64,000 nt of DNA, from the NCBI GenBank assembly GCA_030247855.1, contig JAPDRN010000018.1:310001-374000 (forward strand), in the 5' to 3' direction. Below are positions 23,506 through 35,374 of the stretch, one piece after another. This stretch comes from Knufia peltigerae (Eukaryota; Ascomycota; Eurotiomycetes; Chaetothyriales; Trichomeriaceae). Position numbers and translations under genes: made by a program. The notes beneath the pieces are model-generated. The model saw nothing but the letters and a program-made list of their open reading frames with translations, searched no databases and had not been told where the DNA came from. The first letter of the stretch is position 1. Each line of letters starts with the position of its first letter.

Positions 23506-24588
23506 CTAATGAGATGGCGCATCACCTCCATCGCCCTCCTCGTTGAAAAAGACTTTCACAGGCAACCAAGCATCACCACAAACCTTGAATCGGTCTGGAA
23601 TGCTGCTGATCTTCTGCATCTCATCTGCAGTCAACTCCCAACCATCAAGTTGGAAGTTGGCTTCAATGCGGGACTTGGTGACTGACTTGGGAATGACAGA
23701 GGTGCCACGCTGCAGACCCCACATCAAGAGAACTTGCTGAGGGCTCTTTCCCTTCGCCTCCGCAATGGACTGCAAAGTCTTATCCTTGGAGAGAGGCGAA
23801 TCGGTCGATCCCAAGCAAGAGTATGCGGTACAGTGAATTCCCTTCTCTTTGCAGTATTGCAGAGTCTTTGGCGAGGGCATGTTGGGGTGCAGTTCGATCT
23901 GGTTGACAGCTGGGACAATCTTGCAGGAAGGGTCGTTGAGCAGCTTCTCCAGGTTGGACATGACAAAGTTGGATACGCCGATATTTCGGACCTTGCCAGT
24001 GCCAACGAGCTTTTGCATCTCGCGCCTAATGCGTTCAGCACATGTACAGTGAATGGAAACGAGAAGACTACTGCTTACCAAGTATCGATAAAGTTCCAGT
24101 CGTCGTAGTGCTTCTTCAAATCCTCTGGCACCGATGAACTGGGCCAATGCATCAGGTATAGGTCGACGTAATCGGTGTCCAAGCTCTTCAGCGACGAGTC
24201 GATACCCTCGGACACGCGCTTGTGCCATGGGTTGTCTAGTTTCGTGGTGACCCAGATCTCGCTCCGGGGGACGCCAGAGTCCTTAATGCCTTGGCCGACT
24301 TCAGATTCGTTGCCATAAGCAAGGGCGCTGGATGTGTCAACAGGAGTGAACGTTAGGACGGAGAGAACTCTTACGTGTCAATGTGACGGTAGCCGGCGAG
24401 CAGAGCGTTCTTGACGGCCTCGCGGACTTCGTTGGGCTTGGATTGCCAGGTACCTAGACCAACGCCCGGCATTTTGGCGCCAGTGTTCAAAGTGAACACC
24501 GTCCTTGAAGGCGAGGTCAGCATCTGCTTCAGACTCCCGAACAGTAATAGACTCACTTGGTGCCTTTCCCAGATTGTGCGGTCGCCAT
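23506..24588 (-). CDS. NADPH-dependent aldo/keto reductase (glycerol dehydrogenase / Gcy1-like)
   Basis: Four exons: 24588-24557, 24503-24375, 24327-24079 and 24025-23506, 309 residues, the normal length for this family. The catalytic tetrad is complete: D53 and Y58 (HIDTALAYGN), K83 (WVTTKLDN) and H114 (LYLMHWPS). The NADP(H)-binding IPKSVTKSRI segment lies near the C-terminus. The ending RFKVCGDAWLPVKVFF and the DDWNFIDTW-x-EMQ insert resemble fungal glycerol/glyceraldehyde-type reductases. It should reduce an aldehyde or ketone to the alcohol in the cytosol; the natural substrate is not determined by sequence. The first exon encodes only ten residues. An upstream frame reading through intron 3 is an artefact. 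Confidence 0.92.
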
Positions 24589-25499
24589 GTTGCGTGAGAT
24601 GATTTGTGACTTTGACGTTATCGATCTGGATGACTGGAAGCTATTTGCAATATTGCAAGAAGAGACTCTAGGAATTCTACTCAGAGACGAAAGAAGAGAA
24701 AGAAAAGACATGGAGATTCCAAAAAATCTTGTGTCGATCAGTAGGGGCCATGGCCTTCTTATTGAGGCAACACACCGGCGGACGCGCGCAGGTTACGATG
24801 ACGGCTTGTCCCCAGAAACAGTCACTCGTGCAGCAAAGAGTCGATGAGGGGCACAAGTTTTGTCAATGCAACAGTACGATACCAATGAGGGGCTAATAAC
24901 CCGTCTCCAGTAGTGACCTCAGTCGTGTGGTTTTAGCCTAAAAAGGCACTTTGGTCAATTCTAGGAACCATCCACAGACTGAAGACGAGGACGAGCACAA
25001 CTCCGTACCTCGCATCTTTTCGTGCCCTGTTTCATACAACAGGCGAATACAATACAAACATACTCTGGGCGGCCAACACAGGACAAGACATTATGTTTAC
25101 ATGGGAGGCGACAGCCAGATCGCTGACTTACCACGACCGGAGGGCTTCTCGAAGCATAAGGAAATATTCCTGGGGGCCACATCGGTCTTTTGCCGAAGAC
25201 AGCGGCCTGTGGTGATACGCGGAATACCGTAGCTGGTGCGGGAAATGCCAATTGGGTACTCCGTAGGTTAGTGAAGACACTCGTAGCGGCACATGGTTCG
25301 TCAGAAAATCCCCTGTCCACATTTTCTGGGCGGACGCATCGCCCAAGCCAATAACCAGGCACTCGTCGTGAGCCCGATGAAGCCACAAGTCTCCCTTCTA
25401 CATCAAGTTTCACTTCAGTTCCAAGCCAAAAGCGGCGTTGTGATATCGACAGAGTATTAGCAGAATTACCATTTACGGGGGTGTTTCTTCTGAAAACAC
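24589..25499. other. Divergent promoter region (aldo/keto reductase / NIP30-type gene)
   Basis: About 0.9 kb between two divergent starts. One exact TACTCCGTA at 25257-25265, and a related AACTCCGTA near 25002. A long minus-strand open frame across 24961-25683 overlaps the first exons of the plus-strand gene and is judged a shadow. Confidence 0.55.
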
Positions 25500-26334
25500 A
25501 TGTCTCGATTTGTTCCCGGTCAGTATGAATCTGTTCCAGCCACAGCAACATGTTCCCTACGGTTCGAGCGTATACTAGTCCAGCATTCTGACTATCTACA
25601 GCTGGGACTGAGCCTGGCTCCGAATCAAATGAGAAGGAAGATGATGCGTGGGTCAAGGCGCGGCAGCAGATAGAGGCTCTCAAGAAGCCGAAGCCTGCCG
25701 AAGAGGGAAAACAAGAAGGAGGTGAGAGCCTCTACGAAGTCTTGCAAAGAAACAAAGGTACGCCGAGTGTAGACCATCACCAACATCTTCGGGATTTTAT
25801 TCTTCTATGAACATGAATCGAATCTGACATGGTGGTCTTGGTGCGTGTACAGCTGCCAAGCAAGAGGCATTTGAAGAGTCGATAAAGCTGAAGAACCAGT
25901 TCCGTGCTCTCGATGATGACGAGGTCGACTTCCTAGACTCGGTTCTCGAGTCGGAAAGGGCAAAAGAGGACGCAGCCAAGAGAGAGATGTCCGAACAGCT
26001 CGAGGCCTTCCGTTCGCAACGCGCCAAGGCAGAAAAGGATCTTTTGGAACATGAAAAACCGGACGAAGAGGAACGGGTGGGCGCTCCGGTGGGCAAGAAT
26101 ACGTGGACAGCCCAGAAGAAGCGCCGTCGCCGTGATGAGGAGACAAAAGCCATTGCAACAAACAAAACGAGAAAGCTCTCATCCTCCACCGAAAACACAC
26201 CTCGGCAGCCAACAGGACTAGAAGAATCCAGGGAGATTGCGACACACGAGGCTGCAAATCAATCATCGACTGCTCAAGTCAAGTCCACGCCTGTCGCCCT
26301 TGGCTTGGGCGATTATTCCTCAGACGAGGATTGA
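25500..26334 (+). CDS. FAM192A/NIP30 N-terminal domain protein
   Basis: Three exons: 25500-25518, 25602-25757 and 25853-26334, 218 residues. The first exon codes only for MSRFVP plus one base; both joins complete an Ala codon (G|CT). The conserved core has SLYEVLQRNK-AAKQEAFEE, then KNQFRALDDDEVDFLDSVLE, the hallmark of the FAM192A/PIP30 (NIP30) N-terminal domain. The rest is a charged helix followed by a basic NTWTAQKKRRRRDEE stretch that may act as a nuclear signal, and a Ser/Thr tail ending in an acidic SSDED. In animals the relative binds the PA28-gamma proteasome activator; PA28-gamma is not generally found in these fungi, so the fungal partner is unknown. A nuclear location is inferred. 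Confidence 0.85.
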
Positions 26335-27807
26335 TGTATAATCCCGATCTCGCCACGACTGCGTCAACATTCCTCTTCAGCATGACCACTTGGGGGCTGA
26401 GCATTTTGCACTTCAAGTCATTTACAGCGAAAGTTCTCAAGCAATCTATTGTTACAGAACAGGGTATGCTTCTATGGACCGCCTCCAGGGGATTTGTGCA
26501 ACCAGACCAACGCCCCGTTCTCAGGTGCAATAATAGATGAAAGCCCTGGCTGGTGCAAATTCGGCCAATAAGTTGTGCGGTGAACAACATCCTTCTGTCT
26601 CTGGACTGGTACGTTATGCGAAGGACTTTGACCCGCAAATGCTATGCTGCAAGTTGGCCCAACGCCGGGTACAGCCGGGTTTCTGCAAGAACTGTTCGTC
26701 ATGCCAAAAAGTTCGCGGCCCTGCATGCTGCAACAATGGCTCGCCTCGCCGCGCAGAACCTTTGCCGACTTTGCATGAGGCCATTGACCAACAGCGACTT
26801 ACACAGGCCTCACCGGTTGTCTCTCTGGACTCGAGAAGTTTTTATCGAGCAATAATGGTCGTCTTTGGCCATCGAGGACTCTGACGACGTGAAGGGTTCT
26901 CTGGGATCACCGTTGGAAAATCTTTTGGTGTGCGCCCGCACAGGCATTTTCGTGGGCCACTCTGCCCTTGTTTTGGGCTCCTCCCGGCGCGGTTCGCCGC
27001 AACGACGGGCCAATGGGTCGCCTAGCAGTCACAAACTACGACACGATCAGCTCCCCCCTATGCCACCCACGCTGGCAGCACACCACCACACTACTGTATT
27101 CACACCCGAGCTCTTCCCAGTGTCTGGTAGCTTTGGCCCATCAAAACATGTCAAAGCGGGAGCCCGGGGATATGGCGCGTCTCTATTCGTCTGAGCTCTC
27201 GTCCAGCTCTGGTAGCGGTGAAGAATGCCATGTTCTCATTCATTGCTTGCCTGGACGCGCCCCCATCGTGTCTTTCGCGCCATTCGTCAGTCGTCCCCGA
27301 GGGTCAACACCGCCTTATTGTTGTTGCTGCACTCAAATGGAGTATAAGGCATCGATCAAAATTTTTGCATTGTTGTCAGAAGTCGTTGTCGTAGGAGTTC
27401 GGAGGGCGATAAATACAGTAGTCCTTACGGAGTATATCCCAGATGCTCGACTGCTTCATCAATATTGTTTGTGTATCGCTATCGATAGTACCGATTGCTT
27501 TGCCCATTTAGGGGATCGGCATTGGTCTGCAAGGGGCTTGGTGGCAGTCAGTGGCAGGGAGCGTCACCTGGATTCGTTTCGTCTCGCCCTCACTGCATCC
27601 AACCAACTTGCAGCATTCTGTGACCTCCTGACTGTGTGTGATCTATTGCATTTCTACCACAGTTGCACTTTTGCTATCGCTTTGTATAGAGGCTCTATAT
27701 CGAGAGGCCTCAATTCCATCATCCTAATCTGGTATTTGCGACCACATTAACACCACGACAAATGCTTTTCCACTTTAACCTGCCGCAAAAATACGTCCAC
27801 ATCCAAG
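26335..27807. other. Intergenic region, promoter of the giant Lys/Trp protein gene
   Basis: About 1.5 kb between two plus-strand genes. It holds a 260-codon open frame (26968-27750) of atypical composition, judged noncoding, and one exact TACGGAGTA at 27426-27434. No repeat or RNA gene recognised. Confidence 0.5.
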
Positions 27808-30800
27808 ATGGCGGCTCTCGTGGCCGCGTCGCAAGCCGCAGATGTCAGCGAGAACGCGTTTCGTCGACGAAGGACCCCGAAATGGTCAAGGATTGGAATG
27901 GCTGAGCTACCTCGGTCGCACTGCTGCGAAATGCGGGCAGTAATGCCTCTTTATCCAATCGTAGCCGATCGGCGCTACAGCCTGCACACCGCCATCCTCG
28001 ACAACAACAAGCCGTCTCAACGGGTATGCAAGAAACCCTTTTCTTCCTGACGCAGATAGTTCAGCCCCCAAGTTTCTATCTGTCTCCCTACTGTCCCAAG
28101 CCTACTTGACCCTCCCGCCTCCTCGCCGAGCGGACTGGACCTAACCTGACTGGAGATATAGAGTGTGACCTCGAACCATGAGGTCTCCCAGAAAGTGACT
28201 GCGCTGGTCGCAGCCTTAATACAGGAGTTAACAGACTCTCCTCGAGCCTATGGGACAAAGCCACCGCCCTCTGCAGCCAAACCATTACCTCCTTCACTGG
28301 TACCCGAACCACGTGCCCGAGCGAAAGATCTTAACCCTTCCTTGGACTTGGGTACACCTTTGTGCCGGGACCCCATATCACGAGATTCAGGGATGGATTT
28401 CAGTATAGACTTCGGGACTCCGAGCGGTGTACAGACACGAGGCAAGAAGGCCGCGAAGAAAGCCGCGAAAGCAGCTGCACAGGCCAAATGGTTTGAATCG
28501 GACAACGAAGGCGAGGGAAACGCCGCTGGAAACGGTGGGGATGGTGCCGGCGGCGATGGTGGCAATGGAGGGAGTGCTGGGGGTGATGGTGGCGGGGACG
28601 ATAATAACGGTGGCGGCGGGGATGACGACTGGGATCTTGGTGGCAGCAAAAAGAACAAGAAGAAGAACAAGAAGAAGCAAGAAGAGGAAGAGAAGAAAAG
28701 GCAAGAGGAGGAGGAGCAGAAACAAAAGGAAGAAGCAGAGGCTGCCAACACTGCTGACCCGCTGAGTTGGGCAGACGAGACAAACAATGCTGCCGCTGAC
28801 GATGACTGGACTACAGGTTTTACAACCAAGAAAGATAAAAAGAAGAAGAACAAGAAGGTAGGCTCTGATCTGCCACCTGCGCTGCGAGAATACTGACTTT
28901 CCAGGGTGCCGAGGATCCTCCGGCCAGTTCTGCATTTCAAGACATTAGCCTGGATGATACCGCTCCTAAGTTGGAGTTCAGCTTCGGCTCTGAGGAAAAG
29001 AAGGACAGCGGTGGCTTTGGGGCGTGGGGAAAGACTTGGGACTTCGGGTCACTCGACAACGATACCAAAAAGGCCGACGAGAAGTCATCCAAGAAGGAAG
29101 CAGAGAAGAAGGACGCTTCTACCGATTTTAGTGACAACAATCCCTGGTCATCTGGCGGGAACAAGTCCAAGAAGAAAACCTCCACATTCAGTAACTTTGA
29201 CTTTGGCGACCTAGACGGTGACAACAATACATTCAGCTTTGATGGTGACGGAGGAGGCTCCAAGGCCACCGATGATGCTTGGGGGTTTGCGCCTGTGGGC
29301 AAAAAGGACAAGAAGAAAAAGGGTGCTGTGGAAGAGAAAAAAGAGGAACCGCTTGCCCCAGCCGAACCAGAGCCTAAAGAGGAGGACACATGGGGCGGCT
29401 GGGGCACTTCTACGAAGAAGAAAGACAAAAAGAAGAAAGGATGGCTGGATGACGACCCTATTGAGGAGCCAAAGCCAATTGAACCCGAACCAGCTGCTGA
29501 AGACGAGTGGGCGTCCTTTTCTACTAAGAAGGACAAGAAAAAGAACAAGAAAGGTGTTGTCATAGAAGAACCTGCGGTCGAGACAAAAGAACCCGTGCAA
29601 GACGTTGGCGGCATGGACGATGCCTTCGACTGGGGATTAGGGACCGGCAAGAAGGACAAGAAAGGAAAGAAGGGCTTCAGCGCCCTAGACGACGATCTCC
29701 TAGCTGCTCCCGAGCCTCCGGCAGCACCTGAACCGGCAGCCGATGACGGTGACGATTGGATGGCCTCCGCTTGGGGTACCAAGAAGAAGGACAAGAAGTC
29801 AAAGAAAGGTGCGATTGAAGACCTTTCTGCCTCAGTTGATTTAGGAGCACCGGATAACAAAGGGACCACTGCCGATGCTCTGGCCGAGGATGACACCTGG
29901 GCTGGTTTTGGAACAGCGAAAAGCAAAAAGGACAAAAAGAACAAGAAAGTAGTGCCCATCGAAGAGGAGCCGGCTCCGGCACCTGAACCTGAGGCACCTG
30001 TCGAAACGGACGACTTCTGGGGCTCCTTTGGAAAGAAGGACAAGAAGGGCAAGAAAGGAAAGCTGGCCAGCCCAGAGCCATCAATCCCAGACCCCATACT
30101 GGAGCCCGAACCCGAACCCGAGCCAGTCAAAGAAGTGCCCAGTAACGTTGCAGACATATCTTCCTGGGCTGGTCTATCTGCCAAGGAACGTAAAAAGAAG
30201 GAGAAGGAGGCCAGGAAGAAGGGCCTGATCATTCCTGAGGAACCTCCGCCAGCTCCTCCCGAGCCGGAACCCGAGACCAAGGAGGAGGAGGACACTTGGG
30301 GTGGTTGGGGAACCTCGACCACCAAGAAGGATACGAAAGCCAAGAAAAAGGGATTCTTTGATTTTGATGATGATCCAGCACCGGCCCCCGAACCTGAAGT
30401 CGAGCCCGAAGCCAAGGCTGAGCCAGAGGACACATGGGGAACGGTGTCCGCTAAGGATAAGAAGAAGTCGAAGAAGAAAGGTCTCCTTGATGTGGTGGAA
30501 GAACCTCCGCCCCCGCCTCCAGAGCCCGAACCACCCGCCAAAGAAGAGCCCATCTTATCAGCGAAAGAGAAGAAAAAGAGGGAAAAGGAAGCCAAGAAGA
30601 AGGGGTTCCTCGATTTTGACGACGAACCAGCCGCTCCAGAGCCTATTCCCGAACCTGAACAAGCTGTGAACGATGACGATACTTGGGGCGGTTTCGGTCT
30701 TTCTGCAAAGGACAAAAAGAAGAAAGAAAAGGAGGCAAAGAAAAAAGCTGCGGCTGCTGCGCTCGATCCCGAGCCTGAGATCGTGGTTGAGCCCGAGCTA

Positions 30801-33800
30801 GCCGAAGAGAATGCTGACGACACGTGGGGAACCTGGGGTACAACAAGCAAAGATAAGAAGAGCGCCAAAGATAGCAAGAAAAAGGGCATTGTCGAGCTTG
30901 ACGAGCCGAAGGAGCCCGATAAACCTGCTGAGGACGACATCTGGGGATCTTGGGGCACGAAAGACAGGAAAAGTAGTAAAAAGTCCAAAACCAAAGATGA
31001 GCCCCCTCCGCCTGTACCAAGCCCTCCCGCCCAAGGTCTCACTCCGGAGCCAGATTCCATTGGAATGTTGGATAACGATGATACCTGGGCAGCTTTGACG
31101 ACTTCAAAGAGTAAGTCCTCCTCTAAGAAGAGCACGGCCCTGGAAAGGGAGAAACCTAAGGCTGCCGAGGAGAGCACCAAGGTCAGCAAAAGTAGCGTGT
31201 GGGGATTTGGAACGACCACCGCTACAAAATTGACCAAAAAGGAGAAAGAAGCGAAGGCCAAAAAGGAAGCCGAAGAGCAAGCCAGGAAAGAAGAAGAAGA
31301 GAGACTTGAACGCGAGGCTGAAGAGGCTGAAGCCGCGCGACTGGCTGAAGAAGAGGCTGCAGCTGCTGCAAAGAAATCTAAGACAAAGTCTGGAAAACTG
31401 TCTAAGACCGAAACCAAATCCAGCAAAATCAAGGAAGCAGATGATCTTCTTGATGTCCTTGATGAGCCGACTTCTGGCACAAAAGCGGACAAAACCTCCA
31501 AGCTGAAGAAAACCACTTCCAGCAAAGAGGAAAAGGTCGACAGCAAGAAGACCGACGATTACTTTGGGATCTGGGGTAGTAGTGGGTCGACATCCAAGAA
31601 GACAGCTGGCAAAAAGGAGGTCGACGCCAAAAAGGAAATTGTCAAACAGGGGTGGTCCAATGAGGACGACGCGCTAGCAGACCTCACGAACGATCTCGAC
31701 CTTGATGTTGACCTTGACAAGCCAGTAAGCTCCTCTAAAACGACAAAGGCAATGACCACTGGCAAGAACAAGTTGAATTCTTCGGTAGCAGACCGCATCA
31801 AAGCATTAGAAGGCAAAAAAGAAGACAGCGGAAAGAAGTCGAAGGGAGACACGTCGCTGACTAAGGACCTTCCTACGCCTCCAGACGCGCCATCGCCCAA
31901 AGAGGAAAAGAAGATCAAGGACAAGGCATCATCCTCAAAGTCAAAGGTTGTCGAGGCAAAGTCTTCGTCCAGCAAGAAAGTCGACGCGTCTTCTGTCAAA
32001 GCAGAAAAGAAATCAAAAGATTCGGTACCTGGAAGTTTCCCTGGCGCGTTTGGCGACGACTTCGACGATTTTCTCGGCACCGATCCATCCATGCCGCCGT
32101 CACCTGAGAAATCCAAATCAAAGGCCAAAGTTGTCGACAAAAAGGTGACCAAGTCATCTAAAACGGCAACTCCCAAGACGTCTGCTAGTAAAGATGTTGA
32201 CCTTCTCGACGAGGAACTTTCAAAGCTGCCAACACCACCGCACGAGGAGAAAAAGACGACTAAGAAGGAACGTCCCAAGGTTGAACGATCCGCCACTTCG
32301 TCTTGGGGATTCTGGGGTGCCGCACCGCCACCGAAGAAGTCGACCAAGGAGAAGTCTGAGAAAGAGGATCTTGACATATCGCCGCCACCAAAGAAGGAAA
32401 AGTCTCCCACCGGAGTGGCACGGGCCAAATCCACCCGAACGCCTAGAGAGAAGGAGCAAGAGGACAGGAAGGATGCCGAGAAGCTTTCCAAGTCTTCTGG
32501 GTCCGACAAAGACACCAAGTCTAAGAAAACAGCGAGGCCGACGGCGAGTCGTGGTACATCATTCTCCAATTTCATGTTTGGTGGTCCTCCTCCGTCAGCT
32601 ATGCGGCCCACGGCCACTACCCGGAGATCAAGCAGTGCTGCAAGTTCTCGACCCTCTTCATCTCGACGACAATCCGTGGATGGTCTGATGTCGCCTCCTC
32701 CAGATGATGAGCCTCGAATCACAGACAAAGCTGCAAAGTTGATGGGGATGAAAGGCAGCAAACTTGAACGGCGTCAATCGGTCAAGGGCAAGTCAGGTGG
32801 GTTGCAATTTCCGTGTTCCGTCACTAATCCTACCAGTACTGACCTGAAAGCAGCTGTCCCCGATCCGTATCCGATCGACGATGACGATATGGTAATGATC
32901 CATACTCGGGATGAGGCCCCTCTAGTCAACGGCGGCATCACCAAGGAGAAATCGAAATCCAAGGCAACGAAATCTAAGAAAGAGGTAGGTGACTTTACCT
33001 CCTCGTCCAGACCAGGAGGGCCCCTTCGGCCATCCTGGTCGCCAGACTTTGCCAAGGTGGTCGAAGCTGACGGACGGGTTTCCTACACACAGATAAAGTC
33101 CCATAAGAAGGACATATCTCACGATGACGACGTCGTCATGGTTGATGCTAACGGTCATGGAGACCCTTTGGTCACAAGTGGCCCAGATGATCTTGCCTTC
33201 GTTGACCATCCACCGGCTCTAAAGAGGAGCAATACTGCGCCACGAAAATCGACCGGATTCTTCAGCAGTTTCTTTGGAGGGGCAAAGAATGTTGACTCAG
33301 ATCGCGAAAGACCCCGAAGTACAACACTTACCGATGGCGAAGACCAGGGCTTGCCGATCCGTACCAAGGACAGGTCCAAACGGAAATCCCGTGCCGTCGA
33401 CGAAGAGGGGCTCACCACTGATGCTCCGGCTGAGACTGATGCTGACGTTGAAGCTCGTCGCGCTGAACGAAAAGCAAAGCGGCAAGCTCGTGATCAGGAA
33501 GAAGAAGCTGAAAGAGTCGAACGTGAGCAACGCCGTCGTGAACGAAGAGACCGTGACAAGGCAGATCTTGAGGCCCGTCAGCGTAGGGCACGTGAGCGTG
33601 AGAAAAAGGAGCGCCAAGAAGAAGACCGGCGGCGGGAGGAGAGAAGGGCGCGAAGGGCAGAGAAGGAGGCACGGATTCGCCAGGAAGAGGTTGATATAGA
33701 GGCAGACGCTGAACGACGACGTGAGGAACGGAGGCGGCTTCGAGCACAACTCGAAGCTGAGCAAGGGGGTGACCTCGAAAAGTCTAAGGAGGACCGACGA

Positions 33801-34367
33801 AAATCCTACTACGCAGAAGAAGACGAAAGAAGGCTGCGCAGAGAAGGAAAGTCAAAAGACAAAATACGTGAGAAATCCAGCCGCAAGAAGTCTAGCGCCC
33901 TGGTCGAGGAGTACCATGACAGTCGTAATGGGAGCGGCAAGGGAATTGCTCCGCCTGCCAATAAGACGAGCTCGTGGGTGCACTCGCAGGCAGACGAACC
34001 TCCTGATATTCCGCTCGTTGAGGGTACAATCTTGGATCCTAGCGGAGAGAAGCCTCGACCGGCCGAAGACGAACTCGATCGGAAGCGTCGCAGTCGACAC
34101 CATGACAAGTACGCTGGTATGACGGATGCCGAGATCGAGGAGTATCGAGCGAAACGCAAGAGTCGCCGCCCGGAGGGCAAGAGTGCCAGTGGAGGCAGCG
34201 ACGAAAAAGACAAGAAAGACCGACGAAGGCGGCGGGATCGTGATCCAGCGGCCGACGGCTACCCTGGTTATGGGTACGACGACGCCCCGGTCAAGACGTG
34301 GGATGGTCGACCGGCGCTCGCGAGGAACGACAGCAAGAGGAAAAGCTTCCTGGGCGGGTTATTTTAA
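27808..34367 (+). CDS. Very large low-complexity protein with repeated Trp/Gly and poly-Lys modules, function unknown
   Basis: Proposed exons 27808-28023, 28162-28857, 28905-32796 and 32851-34367, about 2106 residues. Exon 1 is joined in phase by a 138-nt intron with a CTAAC branch site, but its reading is the least certain part. Intron 3 (54 nt) is a multiple of three and could be retained. Residues from about 300 to 1200 consist of some 16 degenerate modules of roughly 50-60 residues: an acidic DDTWGGWGT-like box, a basic KKKDKKKKKKG run, a short hydrophobic/acidic patch, then Pro/Glu-rich EPEPEP spacers. Later parts hold long Lys/Ser tracts, a highly charged Arg/Glu helix (about 1500-1700) and a basic C-terminus ending FLGGLF. 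I do not recognise a catalytic domain. The alternating charge suggests a disordered scaffold. The gene is strongly purine-biased on the plus strand. Confidence 0.75.
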
Positions 34368-35374
34368 GCCCAGAGAACGCCCAGCAGATGAAGGGACAAG
34401 AACGATGTGATCTGGGCAGGCCCAGAACGTGCCTTGATCAACACTCAACGACGACGAAGTCTACAGCACCCACCCCCGAGGGCTCGACCATACCAAATTC
34501 GACAACCTTTGAATTACCACTCTTTTTGGTTTGACGTATTGTGTTGTCCATCATCTGCACACACGAAAGCGGCAACCCCGTTTTATTTTGTTTATTTGAT
34601 CAGCATTTTCAGCGAGGCAAGCGATGTTTTCAACCTTGGTTATTTTGATATCCTCATTCTAGCATTCGTTTTGAAACATCTCGAGACTGGGAGAATGGGA
34701 CCAAGTCCACGCGAGGATTCTTAATCTGTACCAACAATGGAAGTGACGACGACGACAAGCAAGCAGAATTTTGACGAGTGTGAAAGTTTTTTTCTTCTTT
34801 CGGGAAGGATGACGGTGATGAGCGAGAGCGTTTCTGGGGATGTTGTTGTTTTGTTCTTTTTCTCTCTCGGATAGATACCCCCTTTTGTCCTCTTTTTTTT
34901 TTGTGTGTGTATCTCTGTCCACTTTTGCCATGGACAGTATACTTACTATACCATACGATACCACACTACGTATAGTATATATGGCTTATTATATCATTCT
35001 TGATAATCACCTCCGGATCTTTCGCATCTGACTTTGTGCGAAAGCGCGCGGAGACACGAAATTGACGATGTCCATCGGAGCAAACGATCTTGTAGGTCGA
35101 AAGGCTTCTTGAATTCGACAATCAACCCTCTTGAGAGGCACGGGGAGCGTGTCGTGATTACCTGTCGGGACAGGTACGTGAGCGGAGCCGATCTTCGCGT
35201 GTGCCAGATTCTCAGTAGGGAGATGGGTATAACAAGCGTTGTTATTCTATTCTAATCTCACGGTTTTGTCCTAACCGTGGAAGAATGGCTATCCAAGTAC
35301 CGACCTTTCTTCTCAAAGTAAAGGCAGTACAGTACTCCGTACGTACTTTGTCTCGCTTCTCGTCATGCAGCATC
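34368..35374. other. Convergent 3'-3' intergenic region
   Basis: Lies between the giant protein gene and Mpp10. T-rich tracts near 34790-34900 and an exact TACTCCGTA at 35333-35341, close to the Mpp10 stop. No gene seen. Confidence 0.6.

Noticed and set aside
24961..25683. A 240-codon minus-strand frame
   Set aside because: Crosses the exons and intron of the well-supported NIP30-type gene and has no recognisable protein features.
26968..27750. A 260-codon plus-strand frame upstream of the giant protein
   Set aside because: Cys/His/Leu-rich irregular composition, no family, and no splice link to the next gene.
28937..31546. An 869-codon minus-strand open frame opposite the giant protein
   Set aside because: Ser/Phe/Leu-rich composition is the simple complement of Lys/Glu/Pro codons on the plus strand; it is a shadow created by the purine bias.
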